Counted from the first letter of the stretch, positions 1 through 8,700 are shown. The stretch is DNA of 64,000 nucleotides from Kitasatospora sp. NBC_00458 (GCF_036013975.1 NZ_CP107904.1:2356001-2420000); one strand, 5' to 3'. Numbers and translations: made by a program. Notes: generated by a model not told the origin, from the letters alone.

Positions 1-149
1 CGCAGGAGGCAGATGCCCGCGACCGCGTGGCCGCGCACCAGTTGCGGGCGCAGCGGCCCGGGGAGCAGGCGGGCCACGGCGTCGGGGGCGACCCGGTAGT
101 TCACCAGGAGCCGCCGTTCGACGACGCTGGACAGGTGCGGCTGCCTCAT
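1..149 (-). CDS. DUF2071-type protein, N-terminal part only
   Basis: The reading frame starts at an ATG at 147-149 and leaves the window at its left edge, so only about 49 residues are visible. The start, with motifs such as RRLLVNYRV and LLPGPLRPQLV, resembles the N-terminus of DUF2071 (acetoacetate-decarboxylase-like fold) proteins. I recognise the family by pattern only, and no enzymatic role is established for it. The ATG overlaps the TGA of the upstream arsR gene as ATGA, so the two should be translationally coupled and controlled by the same operator. The coupling suggests the ArsR protein regulates this gene. Confidence 0.6.
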   Translation of the reverse strand, partial: MRQPHLSSVVERRLLVNYRVAPDAVARLLPGPLRPQLVRGHAVAGICLL

Positions 150-478
150 GATCCCTCGTTCTGCGGGCCGGGGCGCCACTTGGTGTGGCGCAGGACGATC
201 TGCTCGGGGCAGACGGCGCTGAGGAACCGGCCGATGCAGGTGGCCAGCCGGTCCTCGGCCAGTGCGTAGAGGATCCGGTTGCCGTCGCGGCGCTCGGTGA
301 CCAGGCCGGCCCCCTTGAGCACGCCGAGGTGGCGCGAGATGGACGGCGCGCTGATCGCGAACCTGCTCGCGATCTCGCCCGCCGCGAGTTCGCCGCCCCT
401 GAGGTCCTCCAGGATCTGGCGCCTCGTCGGGTCGGCGAGGGCGCGGAAGGCCCCTGCCTCGTCCTGGGCTTCTGTCAT
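146..478 (-). CDS. ArsR/SmtB-family winged-helix repressor
   Basis: This 110-residue protein has the standard ArsR layout. A FRALADPTRRQILEDL helix opens the domain, followed by a helix-turn-helix around residues 30-60 (AGEIASRFAISAPSISRHLGVLKGAGLV) and a beta-wing with ERRDGNRILYAL. I see no ArsR-type paired-cysteine metal site in the recognition helix; the two cysteines near residues 81 and 89 are in the C-terminal helix. It probably represses its own two-gene unit, since a perfect palindrome lies 2 bp before its ATG. No Shine-Dalgarno sequence fits in that space, so the mRNA may be leaderless. The effector is unknown. Confidence 0.9.
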   Translation of the reverse strand: MTEAQDEAGAFRALADPTRRQILEDLRGGELAAGEIASRFAISAPSISRHLGVLKGAGLVTERRDGNRILYALAEDRLATCIGRFLSAVCPEQIVLRHTKWRPGPQNEGS

Positions 479-480
479 GG

Positions 481-510
481 TAGATATTTAGCACATTAGC
501 TAAATATCTA
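481..510. promoter_or_regulatory. ArsR operator, perfect inverted repeat
   Basis: Two perfect 12-bp arms, TAGATATTTAGC and its reverse complement, are separated by the 6-bp spacer ACATTA. This AT-rich 30 bp stands out sharply from the GC-rich surroundings. It begins 2 bp upstream of the arsR ATG (start at 478, minus strand). A bound dimer would therefore cover the promoter or transcript start, which fits autorepression. The match to the adjacent regulator is inferred from position. Confidence 0.85.
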
Positions 511-613
511 AAAGGCTCATCGTTCGATCGGGCAGCCGGGCGGACAGCCGGAGAGGGGGACCGCCGGGCAGGACTCCGCCGGCCGAGCGGGCAAGCCGGG
601 GCGCGCGCACGCG

Positions 614-648
614 GAAGTGCCCCCCGCCGGTCCGGCGGGGGGCACTTC
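614..648. terminator. Strong hairpin terminator
   Basis: Perfect 17-bp arms (614-630 and 632-648) flank a single central base, so the real loop is formed by a few central bases. It lies 48 bp past the stop of the lipoprotein gene that reads leftwards from 1668 and protects the arsR promoter from read-through. There is no T-tract, as is usual in this type of genome. Confidence 0.8.
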
Positions 649-696
649 ACGACGCTTCACGACACGTCGGGGCTGCGGTACAGGCCGCGGCCACGA

Positions 697-1668
697 CTAC
701 GGCTGCGGGAAGGCCTCCTCGTCCACGTCGCTGGTCTTCGCGTTCCCGCCGACCTTCGCAGTCAGCGTGATCGACCAGGTGGTGGCCGTCCGGCCGGTCT
801 CGTAGGACAGGGTGTCGTCGAACTTCGTGTAGGAGCAGTTCTGGGTGAACATCTTCAGCGTCGGGTCCCAGTCGATCCCGTCGGAGAAGAACACGTCGTA
901 CGTGCCGTCCTCGATGCCGTCGATCGACGCCTTCTTCCCCTTGCCGACGTACAGCGAGTGGACCGCCTTGTTGTTCTGGGAGAGCGACACGACCGAGTCG
1001 GAGCTGCCGCCCGTGTTGTCGACCTCCAGCCCGCCCTCGCCGCGCAGGCGGCCCTTGCGGACCATGGTGCCGTTGTCGAGCGAGCGGGCCTGCAGCGGCG
1101 GGGTCTGCGGGACGGCGAAGGTGGTCGGGTAGCCGGCGGCGGTCATCTGGGCGAGTGCGAGGGGCACCCCCTTGAGACCCTCGGAGAGCCCGACCTCGGC
1201 GAAGGCCGAGGACGTGGTGCAGACGCTCTTCGACTTGATGTCGGTGCGGACCTTGGTGAGGTCGGTGGAGAGCTGGGAGAGCGCGGTCGCCAGCTGGCGC
1301 CGGACGGTGGTGACGGTGTCCGGCTCGCCGGCCAGGGCCAGGCCGCTGCTGGCGGAGTTGGCCGCGGTCGCCGCCTCCTGGAGCGCGGTGGCGAAGTTGT
1401 CGATGCTCCCGGCCGGGTTGAGCTTGGCCAGCGCGGCGTTGACCGGGTCGACGTAGCCGGCCAGCACCGGGCCGTACGGGGGCTTGGTGGGTGTCGGCGT
1501 CGGGGTCGGGGTCGGCGTGGGGGTCGGCGTGGACGCGGCCGTGGACGCCGGGGCGCTGTCGGTCCGGCCGCCGGAGGCGTCCGTGCTGCCGGAGCTGCCG
1601 CCGGAACACGCCGTCAGCAGCAGTGCGGTCGTGCCGGCGGCCAGGCCGACCTTGGTGAAGGACTTCAT
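697..1668 (-). CDS. Exported lipoprotein of unknown function
   Basis: I start the gene at ATG 1666-1668 because it is preceded by GGGGAAG and opens a clear lipoprotein signal peptide (MKSFTKVGLAAGTTALLLTAC) with the lipid-attachment Cys at residue 21. The mature protein of about 300 residues has a Ser/Gly stretch, a short Thr-Pro repeat linker encoded by GTCGGG-type hexamers near 1490-1530, then a helical part and a C-terminal part rich in beta and Asp/Gly. I do not recognise a named domain. It should sit on the outer face of the membrane. It is transcribed divergently from the esterase gene at 1854. Confidence 0.8.
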   Translation of the reverse strand: MKSFTKVGLAAGTTALLLTACSGGSSGSTDASGGRTDSAPASTAASTPTPTPTPTPTPTPTKPPYGPVLAGYVDPVNAALAKLNPAGSIDNFATALQEAATAANSASSGLALAGEPDTVTTVRRQLATALSQLSTDLTKVRTDIKSKSVCTTSSAFAEVGLSEGLKGVPLALAQMTAAGYPTTFAVPQTPPLQARSLDNGTMVRKGRLRGEGGLEVDNTGGSSDSVVSLSQNNKAVHSLYVGKGKKASIDGIEDGTYDVFFSDGIDWDPTLKMFTQNCSYTKFDDTLSYETGRTATTWSITLTAKVGGNAKTSDVDEEAFPQP

Positions 1669-1853
1669 GCCGCTTCCCCCGGAACTCTCTCGGTACTCTC
1701 TCGTGCACGCTCCGTGCACTCTGCAATCCCCGCGGACATGATCCCGACCCGACGAGACGCGGTCAACAGGGCGCACAAGCGGCGCATCGGATCGTATAGG
1801 GGGCGCACGAGGGGCGCGCCGGCCGGGCCCGAGGGTCAACTACGATCGGGCAG

Positions 1854-2978
1854 GTGTTGAGCCTCACGGGAATGCCCCTCCAGATCATCGCCGCCGTCGT
1901 CGCGATCGGCGTCTTCGCCGCCACGATGTGGCTCTGGCCGAGATTCGGCGGGCGCGGGTGGAAGGCCTGGTCGGGGCGGATCGGGGCGTTCTTCGCCACC
2001 CAGATCGCGGTCCTGGCCGCCATGGGTCTGATCGCCAACGGCTACTTCGGCTTCTACAGCTCCTGGAGCGACCTGCTGGGCACCAACGGCAAGCCCGGCA
2101 CGGTCGTCGACCACCAGCCGAACGCCGCCGCGTCCCTCTCGGTCACGGGCGAGAAGAACATGTACTCGGCGCAGGGCTCGGCCCGCGACCGCTCCGGGCT
2201 GATCCAGGAGGTCGCCGTCAAGGGCTCGGCGAGCGGCCTGAGCAGCGACGCCTACGTCTACCTCCCCCCGCAGTACTTCCAGCCGGAGTACGCGCAGCAG
2301 AAGTTCCCGATGGCACTGGTGCTGGCCGGCTACCCGGGGTCGGCGGAGAAGCTCATCTCGCTGATGCAGTACCCGGCGTCCGCCCTCACCGCGATCGAGG
2401 AGAAGAAGCTCCCGCCGACCGTCCTGGTGCTGATGCGCCCGACGCTGGTCGGCAACCGCGACACCGAGTGCATGGACGTCCCCGGCGGGCCCCAGGTGGA
2501 GACCTTCTTCACCAGCGACCTGCCGAAGGCCCTGGCCGGCAACTACCGGATCGGCACCGACCCGGCCAACCGCGCGGTGATCGGCAACTCCACCGGCGGC
2601 TACTGCGCGCTCAAGTTCGCGCTGCGCAAGCCCGACGCCTACCGGGCCGCCGTCTCCCTCTCCGGCTACTACACCGCGCCGATCGACGAGACCACCGGCG
2701 ACCTGTTCGGCGGCAACGACCGCCTGAAGCAGGAGAACGACCTGGTCTGGCGGCTGAAGAACAAGCCCGCCGAACCCGTCGCCCTCCTGCTCGCCACCAG
2801 CTACGACGAGAACAACTACGAGGGCACCCAGGCGATGGTCGAGTCCTTCAAGGCGCCGACCAAGCTCTCCACCATCACCCTGGACACCGGCGGGCACAAC
2901 TTCCACACCTGGACCCGCGAGATCCCGCCCGCCCTGGAGTGGCTGGGCAAGCACCTGACGATGCCGCAGTCCGCCTGA
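1854..2978 (+). CDS. Membrane-anchored alpha/beta hydrolase (esterase D/antigen 85-like)
   Basis: This 374-residue protein begins with two hydrophobic helices (about residues 9-28 and 44-64) that should anchor it, followed by an extracytoplasmic alpha/beta hydrolase domain. The nucleophile elbow reads GNSTGG with Ser246, and a C-terminal GGHNFHTW supplies the likely catalytic His. PMALVLAGYPGS forms the oxyanion-side strand. The architecture matches putative esterases of the FbpA/esterase D type. The substrate is unknown and may be an envelope ester. The start is GTG at 1854; an in-frame ATG at 1872 is a possible alternative, since no strong ribosome-binding site precedes either. Confidence 0.8.
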   Translation: MLSLTGMPLQIIAAVVAIGVFAATMWLWPRFGGRGWKAWSGRIGAFFATQIAVLAAMGLIANGYFGFYSSWSDLLGTNGKPGTVVDHQPNAAASLSVTGEKNMYSAQGSARDRSGLIQEVAVKGSASGLSSDAYVYLPPQYFQPEYAQQKFPMALVLAGYPGSAEKLISLMQYPASALTAIEEKKLPPTVLVLMRPTLVGNRDTECMDVPGGPQVETFFTSDLPKALAGNYRIGTDPANRAVIGNSTGGYCALKFALRKPDAYRAAVSLSGYYTAPIDETTGDLFGGNDRLKQENDLVWRLKNKPAEPVALLLATSYDENNYEGTQAMVESFKAPTKLSTITLDTGGHNFHTWTREIPPALEWLGKHLTMPQSA

Positions 2979-3241
2979 CCGGCGGCGCCCCACCGGGCCG
3001 ACCGGACACCCGAGACCGGCGCACTGGACCCGCCGGCGGTCCGACGTTCCGGCAGACCGACGGTCCGGCAGACCGGCGCGCCGCAGGGCCCGGACGGACC
3101 GTCCGCCCATCCGACCGTCAGACCGACCGCCCACGAACGGCCGACCGGGCGTTGCGCCGTCCGGGCGGTCGACACAGGATCACAGGCGGCTCACACCCCC
3201 GTCTCACGTTTCTCTCAGTCGGGCGCCCGAACGTATCGCCC

Positions 3242-5965
3242 ATGACCACGACCAGCTTCTCCCCGCCGGCCGGCGAACCCTGGCCGGAGGCCGCGAACTA
3301 CCCGCCGCCGCAACTGCCGCCCGCCGGGCCGCCGGGGCCGGCCGGCCCCGGCGCCGAGGCCCCGGAGGCGCGGCCCGCCGCACCGCCGCTCTTCCCGGAG
3401 CTCCCGCTGCCGCCCGTCGGGCCGAAGGGCCCGGCGTCCTGGGCCGGCCGGCTGCGCACCCTGCCGGCCCGGACCTGGCGCGGGCGCGCGGAGGACCCGC
3501 GCTGGGTCAGGCCCGCGCTGCTCGCGCTGCTGGCCGCGACCGCCGTCCTCTACCTCTGGGGCCTGTCGGCCTCGGGCTGGGCCAACGCCTTCTACTCGGC
3601 CGCGGCCCAGGCCGGCAGCGAGAGCTGGAAGGCCTTCTTCTACGGCTCCTCGGACGCCGGGAACTTCATCACCGTCGACAAGCCGCCCCTCGCGCTCTGG
3701 CCGATGGCGCTCTCGGCCCGGATCTTCGGGCTCTCCTCCTGGTCGCTGCTGGCCCCGCAGGCGCTGATGGCCGTGGGCACCGTCGCCGCCCTGTACGCGA
3801 CGGTGCGCCGCCGCTTCTCCCCGACTGCCGGGCTGCTGGCGGGCGTCGCCCTGGCGCTGACCCCGGTGGCGGCGCTGATGTTCCGCTTCAACAACCCGGA
3901 CGCACTGCTGGTGCTCCTGCTCACCCTGGCCGCGTACGGGCTGGTGCGGGCGACCGAGACGGCGAGCACCGGGTGGCTGGTGTTCACCGGGGTGATGTTC
4001 GGGCTGGCCTTCCTGACCAAGACGCTGCAGGCGTTCCTGGTGCTGCCCGCCTTCGCGGTGGTCTACCTGGTGGCGGCTCCGACCGGGCTCTGGCGGCGGG
4101 TCCGCCAGCTGCTGACCGCCGGACTGGCGATGGTGGTCGCGGGCGGCTGGTGGGTGGCGGTGGTCGAGCTGGTACCGGCCTCGGCCCGCCCGTACGTCGG
4201 CGGCTCGCAGGACAACAGCTTCCTCTCCCTCACCTTCGGCTACAACGGTCTCGGCCGGCTCAACGGCAACGAGACCGGCAGCGTCGGCGGGGGCGGCCGG
4301 GCCCAGTTCCCGGCCGGACTGGAGGCACCTGCCGGCGGCGCGCCCGGCGCGATGCGCGGCGGTGGCGGCTGGGGCGAGACCGGCATCACCCGGATGTTCG
4401 ACGGCGACATCGGCGGGCAGATCGCCTGGCTGATGCCGGCCGCGCTGATCCTGCTCCTCCTCGGCCTCTGGGCGACCCGCCGCTACGCCCGGACCGACAC
4501 CGCGCGGTCGGCCTTCCTGGTCTGGGGCGGCTGGCTGCTCTGCACGGCGCTGACCTTCAGCTTCATGTCGGGGATCTTCCACCAGTACTACACGGTGGCG
4601 CTGGCCCCGGCGGTCGCGGCGCTGGTCGGCATGGGCGTCGACGGCCTCTGGCGGGCCCGGCACCGGCTGCCGTACGCGGCGGTGCTGGCGGGGACGCTGG
4701 CGGTGACGGTGTCCTGGGCGTTCGTCCTGCTGGGCCGGAGCCCGGACTTCCTGCCCTGGCTACGCTGGACGGTGCTGGTCGGCGGGCTGGTGTCGGCGGC
4801 CGCGCTGCTCGCCGCCGGGCCGCTGACCGCCCGGTTCGCGGACCGCGCGGACGGGCCCGCGGGGGCCGCACCCGTCGCGGACGACGCGCACGGGACGGAC
4901 AGGGTGCACGGGGCGGACGGGGCGGACGGTGCGCACGACCGTCCGGGCCACGGCCGCCGGGGCCACCGGCTCGCCGGGCGGCTGACCACGGTGGCGGGTC
5001 TGGCGGGTGCCGCCGCGGCGCTGGGCGGTCCGGCCGCGTACGCGGTGGACACCGTCAACACCCCGCACACCGGCTCGATCGTGACGGCCGGACCGGCGGT
5101 CTCGGGCGGGTTCGGCCCGGGCGGCGGCATGCGGCGCGTCGGCCCCGGCGGGCCGGGCGGCGAGGGCGCGTTCTGGCTCAACGGCCGACAGGTCTCGCCC
5201 CCGCAGGGCGGTGTGCAGGGCCTCCCGCCGCAGGGCGGCCGGGCGGGCCGGGGCGGTGCCGGGCAGGGCGTCTACGGTTTCATGGGCGGACCCGGCGGCA
5301 TGGGCGGGCTGCTCAACGGCGCCAAGGTGAGCGACGAGGCCGCCGCCCTGTTGAAGCAGGACGCCGACCGCTACCGCTGGACCGCCGCGACCAGCGGCTC
5401 GCAGAACGCCGCCAGCTACCAACTCGCCTCCGGTGAACCGGTGATGGCGCTCGGCGGCTTCAACAGCAGCGACCCGTCGCTCACCCTGAGCGCCTTCCAG
5501 CAGTACGTGAAGGAGGGCAAGGTGCACTGGTTCATCGCCGGCGGCGGCCCGCAGCGGGCGATCGGCGGGGGAACGGGCACGACGGGAACGGACGGCACGG
5601 GAACGGGTGGCACGGGAACGGGTGGCACGGGAACGGACGGCACGGGAACGGGTGGCACGGGCACGGCGGGAACGGACGGCACGAACCCGGGCGGCCCCGG
5701 CCGCAACGGCGCGGGTCCGGGCGCGGGCTCGGTGGGCACGCCCCCGAACGGCACCGACCCGAACAGCCCCGGCACCGACGGCACCGGCACCGACCCGAAC
5801 AGCCCCGGCACCGGCGCGCCGGTCGGAGGCGTGGTGACGCCGGGCGGCGTCGGCACGTCGGAGTCGCAGACCGCGCAGATCGAGAGCTGGGTGACGAGCC
5901 ACTACACCGCGCGGACGGTCGGCGGCACGACCTTCTACGACCTCACCCAGCCGCCCACCTCCTGA
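3242..5965 (+). CDS. PMT/ArnT-type (GT39 clan) membrane glycosyltransferase with long C-terminal tail
   Basis: The 907-residue protein has a Pro-rich cytosolic N-terminus (about 90 residues), then a multi-spanning membrane core. The core contains motifs of the ArnT/PMT glycosyltransferases, including the acidic first loop (FITVDKPPLALWPMALSARIFG) and RFNNPDALLVLLLTLAAYGLVRA. These enzymes move sugars from polyprenyl phosphate to extracytoplasmic acceptors. After the last helices comes an outer domain (about residues 690-770), then a low-complexity Gly-Thr/Asp-Pro tail and a short folded end. I place the start at ATG 3242; the frame is open far upstream only because of GC bias. The 263 bp before it hold tandem GACCG-rich repeats and no gene. 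Confidence 0.85.
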   Translation: MTTTSFSPPAGEPWPEAANYPPPQLPPAGPPGPAGPGAEAPEARPAAPPLFPELPLPPVGPKGPASWAGRLRTLPARTWRGRAEDPRWVRPALLALLAATAVLYLWGLSASGWANAFYSAAAQAGSESWKAFFYGSSDAGNFITVDKPPLALWPMALSARIFGLSSWSLLAPQALMAVGTVAALYATVRRRFSPTAGLLAGVALALTPVAALMFRFNNPDALLVLLLTLAAYGLVRATETASTGWLVFTGVMFGLAFLTKTLQAFLVLPAFAVVYLVAAPTGLWRRVRQLLTAGLAMVVAGGWWVAVVELVPASARPYVGGSQDNSFLSLTFGYNGLGRLNGNETGSVGGGGRAQFPAGLEAPAGGAPGAMRGGGGWGETGITRMFDGDIGGQIAWLMPAALILLLLGLWATRRYARTDTARSAFLVWGGWLLCTALTFSFMSGIFHQYYTVALAPAVAALVGMGVDGLWRARHRLPYAAVLAGTLAVTVSWAFVLLGRSPDFLPWLRWTVLVGGLVSAAALLAAGPLTARFADRADGPAGAAPVADDAHGTDRVHGADGADGAHDRPGHGRRGHRLAGRLTTVAGLAGAAAALGGPAAYAVDTVNTPHTGSIVTAGPAVSGGFGPGGGMRRVGPGGPGGEGAFWLNGRQVSPPQGGVQGLPPQGGRAGRGGAGQGVYGFMGGPGGMGGLLNGAKVSDEAAALLKQDADRYRWTAATSGSQNAASYQLASGEPVMALGGFNSSDPSLTLSAFQQYVKEGKVHWFIAGGGPQRAIGGGTGTTGTDGTGTGGTGTGGTGTDGTGTGGTGTAGTDGTNPGGPGRNGAGPGAGSVGTPPNGTDPNSPGTDGTGTDPNSPGTGAPVGGVVTPGGVGTSESQTAQIESWVTSHYTARTVGGTTFYDLTQPPTS
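5571..5684 (+). repeat. 15-bp tandem repeat encoding Gly-Thr tail
   Basis: Variants of the unit GGCACGGGAACGGGT recur in tandem inside the glycosyltransferase gene and encode GTGTG/GTDGT repeats near its C-terminus. The sequence is imperfect but in frame throughout. It probably forms a flexible extracellular linker and is a likely site of length variation between strains. Confidence 0.8.
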
Positions 5966-6039
5966 CCCTTGCCGGTCGCCGGGCCGGAACAGGCCGGCGG
6001 AGACCGGACGACACCGGATCCCCGGGGCGGGGAACAGCA

Positions 6040-6083
6040 GGGGCGCGGCACGGCACTCGGGTCCGAGTACCGTGCCGCGCCCC
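6040..6083. terminator. Bidirectional terminator hairpin
   Basis: Perfect 14-bp arms GGGGCGCGGCACGG (6040-6053) and its complement (6070-6083) enclose a partly paired loop, CACTCGG..CCGAGTA. It lies between the convergent glycosyltransferase gene (end 5965) and the decayed hydrolase (end 6132) and can serve both strands. Confidence 0.8.
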
Positions 6084-6131
6084 TTCCGCACGCCAGGTCA
6101 CCCTTGACCGCGGGTCACCCCTCCCCGCGGG

Positions 6132-6452
6132 TCACCCCGCGGCGTCGGTCGCGCAGCGCGTCCCGGCGGCCGGCACGGCACCGTCGATCAGGTAGGCGTC
6201 CACCGAGGCCCGGATGCACGCGCTCCAGCCGTAGCCGGTGTGCCCGTCGCCCTCGCGGGTGAGCAGGACGGCGTTGCCGAGCTGGGCGGCGAGCTTCTCC
6301 GCCGACGCGTACGGCGTGGCCGCGTCGCCGGTGGAGCCGACGACGACGATGGGGGCCGCGCTCTTCGAGGCGATCGGGTGCGCCTTCTCGGCCGAACGGA
6401 ACGGCCAGGTGCGGCAGTCCGGGTCGAACAGCGCCGAGCCCGGCTCGTGCCG
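6132..6452 (-). pseudogene. C-terminal remnant of a TAP-like (S33) alpha/beta hydrolase
   Basis: Translating the minus strand from 6452 to the TGA at 6132-6134 gives about 106 residues that match the C-terminal end of Streptomyces tripeptidyl-aminopeptidase-type hydrolases. Recognisable parts are the CRTWPF segment, PIVVVGSTGDAATPYASAEKLA with the catalytic Asp, and LLTREGDGHTGYGWSAC with the catalytic His. The nucleophile Ser and the first three quarters of the enzyme are missing. An in-frame TAG (6453-6455) directly precedes the homologous part and there is no plausible start codon. It is a truncated, inactive remnant, apparently broken at about 6453, just downstream of the HNH gene. Confidence 0.8.
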
Positions 6453-6490
6453 CTAATGAATCGTTTCCTCGCCTACCGATCGGCCGCCGG

Positions 6491-7255
6491 TCAGCCGCCG
6501 CACTGCTGCAGCATGGCCTTCTTGTCCGCCTCGGTGACGGGCAGTTGGTACTTCAGCGAGACCTGGGCGAACCGCACCGCGTACGCGCACCGGATCTCCG
6601 GGGCGGCGGGGAGCCAGGCGGACGGCCCGGAGTCGCCCTTGGAGGCGTTCTGCGAACCGTCGGCCGGGATCAGGTTGAGCGGGTCGTTGGCGATCTGCAC
6701 GCGCTTCGCCTTGTCCCACGTGGCCGCGCCCATCTGCCAGTCGTAGGAGAGGGGCATCACGTGGTCGATCTGTATCTTCGAGGCCTGCTGCTTGGACCAC
6801 TGCACCGTCCGGCCGGTGTACGGGTCGTGGATGGTCATCGAGGTGACCACGCAGGAGGAGCCGTCCTTGCGCTCGACCGCCGTACCGTCCCTGGCCAGCA
6901 GGTCGTTGCGGGTGTCGCAGTTGTTGTGGCCGCCGGGGACGCCGTCCACGTTGTCGGTCCAGGCCGGGCCGAACTCGTTGCGGTCGTAGCCGTCCTTCGG
7001 GCCGGTCCGGGCGGTGGCGACCCCGGCTATCAGCTCGCGCCCGGCCGCAAGGTCCGCGGGCGAAGTCAGCGGGGCCAGGCCGGGCTTGGTGCCGTCGGGG
7101 TTCTGCAGCGGGCTGGTGGCCGGACCGGCGGCGCCGACCGGACCGGCGGGGGTCGCGCCACCGGTCGGCTTCCCGGCGCCGGAACAGCCGGTCAGCGCCA
7201 GGGCGGACAGCAGGAGGACGGTGGCGGCGGACAGGGCGGTGCGGCGGGCGGACAC
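6491..7255 (-). CDS. HNH-family (DUF1524/GmrSD C-terminal-like) nuclease lipoprotein
   Basis: A GTG start at 7253-7255 follows a GGGGAGT ribosome-binding site and opens a lipoprotein signal (LSALALTGC, lipid Cys24). After a low-complexity linker, the domain from about residue 60 to the end carries the HNH signature: IDHVMPL with Asp164-His165, the NDPLNL segment and NASKG with Asn203/Lys206. Proteins of this kind are secreted DNases in Streptomyces; anchoring suggests action at the cell surface on extracellular DNA. An in-frame upstream ATG at 7312 would spoil the signal peptide, so I rejected it. Confidence 0.85.
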   Translation of the reverse strand: MSARRTALSAATVLLLSALALTGCSGAGKPTGGATPAGPVGAAGPATSPLQNPDGTKPGLAPLTSPADLAAGRELIAGVATARTGPKDGYDRNEFGPAWTDNVDGVPGGHNNCDTRNDLLARDGTAVERKDGSSCVVTSMTIHDPYTGRTVQWSKQQASKIQIDHVMPLSYDWQMGAATWDKAKRVQIANDPLNLIPADGSQNASKGDSGPSAWLPAAPEIRCAYAVRFAQVSLKYQLPVTEADKKAMLQQCGG

Positions 7256-7420
7256 GGAGGACTCCCCAGGTGGCGGGCGGCTGACGGCGCACCAGCAGAC
7301 CAGCCGCCCCACACCCGGTCAAGGGGGCACAACACGGAGCATTTCGATCATGGCGAACGTCACATGCCGCGCGGGACGCGCCGCCCCGGGAACAGCGCAC
7401 CCGGGACCCCGCCCCGCCCC

Positions 7421-8554
7421 TCAGCCGCCGATCGCCGACATCGGCCGGGCCGGACGGACGAACCCCGCGGCGCCGATCGCGTGCCCCGGTCCCTTCCCGG
7501 CGATCGCGGCCCGCCACGCGGCCTCGATGCGGGCGTCGTCGGCCCCGCCCCGGAGCAGCGCACGCAGGTCCGACTCCTCGGTGGCGAAGAGGCAGTTGCG
7601 CAACTGGCCGTCGGCGGTGAGCCGGACGCGGTCGCAGCCGCCGCAGAACGGGCGGGTGACCGAGGCGATCACGCCGACCACGGTGTCCGTCCCGGCGATC
7701 CGCCACTCCTCCGCCGGCGGCGTGGCGCGCCCCGCGGACCCGTCGCGCCACGCAGGCCCGGCGGTCCGCCCGCCGGGCCCGACGGCCCCGGAAGCCCCGG
7801 CGCTCCCCTCGCTCCCTTCACTCCCCTCCGCCCCCGGAGTCCCGGCGGACCGCCCCGCCCCGGCGGGCCCGCCGACCGGGAGCAGCTCCCAGCGGGCGCC
7901 GAGCACGGCGAGGATCTCGTCCGCGGTGACCATCCGGCCGCGGTCCCAGGCGCCCTGCGCGTCCAGCGGCATGGACTCGATGAACCGCATCCGGTAGCCG
8001 TGCCCGGCGGCGAACTCCACCAGCGGGACGAGCTCGTCGTCGTTGACGCCGCGCACCGGCACCGCGTTGACCTTGACCGGGTCGAGGCCGGCGGCCCGCG
8101 CCGCGGCCAGGCCCGCGAACACGTCGGCGATCCGGTCCCGGCGGGTGATCGCCGCGTACCGCTCGGGGCGCAGGGTGTCCAGGCTGACGTTGACCCGGTG
8201 CAGGCCCGCCGCCTTCAGCTCGCCGGCGGTGCGGGCCAGCCCGATGCCGTTGGTGGTCAGGGACACCTCGGGGCCGAGCTCGGTGATCCGCCGGACGAGG
8301 CCGGGCAGGCCGCGCCGGAGCAGCGGTTCGCCGCCGGTGAGGCGGACGGAGGCGATCCCGAGGCGCCGCACCGCGATCCGCACCAGCCGGACCACCTCGT
8401 CGTCACCGAGCGCCTCGTCCTTGGGCAGCCAGGCGAGCCCCTCCGCCGGCATGCAGTAGGTGCAGCGCAGGTTGCAGCGGTCGGTGAGCGAGACCCGCAG
8501 GTCGGTGTGGACCCTGCCGTAGCGGTCGACCAGCGGGCGCGGTGCGGTGTTCAT
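7421..8554 (-). CDS. moaA: GTP 3',8-cyclase MoaA
   Basis: MoaA performs the first step of molybdenum-cofactor synthesis, rearranging GTP with a radical-SAM reaction. The N-terminal cluster motif is CNLRCTYC (Cys27, Cys31, Cys34). The second 4Fe-4S site includes CGGCDRVRLTADGQLRNCLF, and the protein ends in the required Gly-Gly. At 377 residues it is some 45 longer than usual. The extra part is a Gly/Ser/Pro-rich insertion (about residues 235-285) between the barrel and the C-terminal cluster. The start is ATG 8552-8554. It is divergent from a MobA-like gene at 8701, and both may serve molybdoenzymes. Confidence 0.95.
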   Translation of the reverse strand: MNTAPRPLVDRYGRVHTDLRVSLTDRCNLRCTYCMPAEGLAWLPKDEALGDDEVVRLVRIAVRRLGIASVRLTGGEPLLRRGLPGLVRRITELGPEVSLTTNGIGLARTAGELKAAGLHRVNVSLDTLRPERYAAITRRDRIADVFAGLAAARAAGLDPVKVNAVPVRGVNDDELVPLVEFAAGHGYRMRFIESMPLDAQGAWDRGRMVTADEILAVLGARWELLPVGGPAGAGRSAGTPGAEGSEGSEGSAGASGAVGPGGRTAGPAWRDGSAGRATPPAEEWRIAGTDTVVGVIASVTRPFCGGCDRVRLTADGQLRNCLFATEESDLRALLRGGADDARIEAAWRAAIAGKGPGHAIGAAGFVRPARPMSAIGG

Positions 8555-8700
8555 CGGCCCAGTACAGGGGCGGCGGCGCGGAAACTCCAGCGGCCGAACC
8601 GCCGGGCCGCGGGCGCTCCCCGCCGGGCCGGGTTGTGGATTCGTCCAAGAACGGCCGGCCGGGGCTGCGGTGCGCCCGGCGGGGCGGGCAGGCTGGGCGT

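Noticed and set aside
1928-3241. Long open extension upstream of the glycosyltransferase in the same frame
   Set aside because: It overlaps the esterase gene and reads as Arg/Pro/Gly-rich shadow protein; the transporter-like core begins after ATG 3242.
7313-7420. Possible short gene between the HNH nuclease and moaA
   Set aside because: No start with ribosome-binding site or family pattern; it looks like promoter DNA for the nuclease gene.
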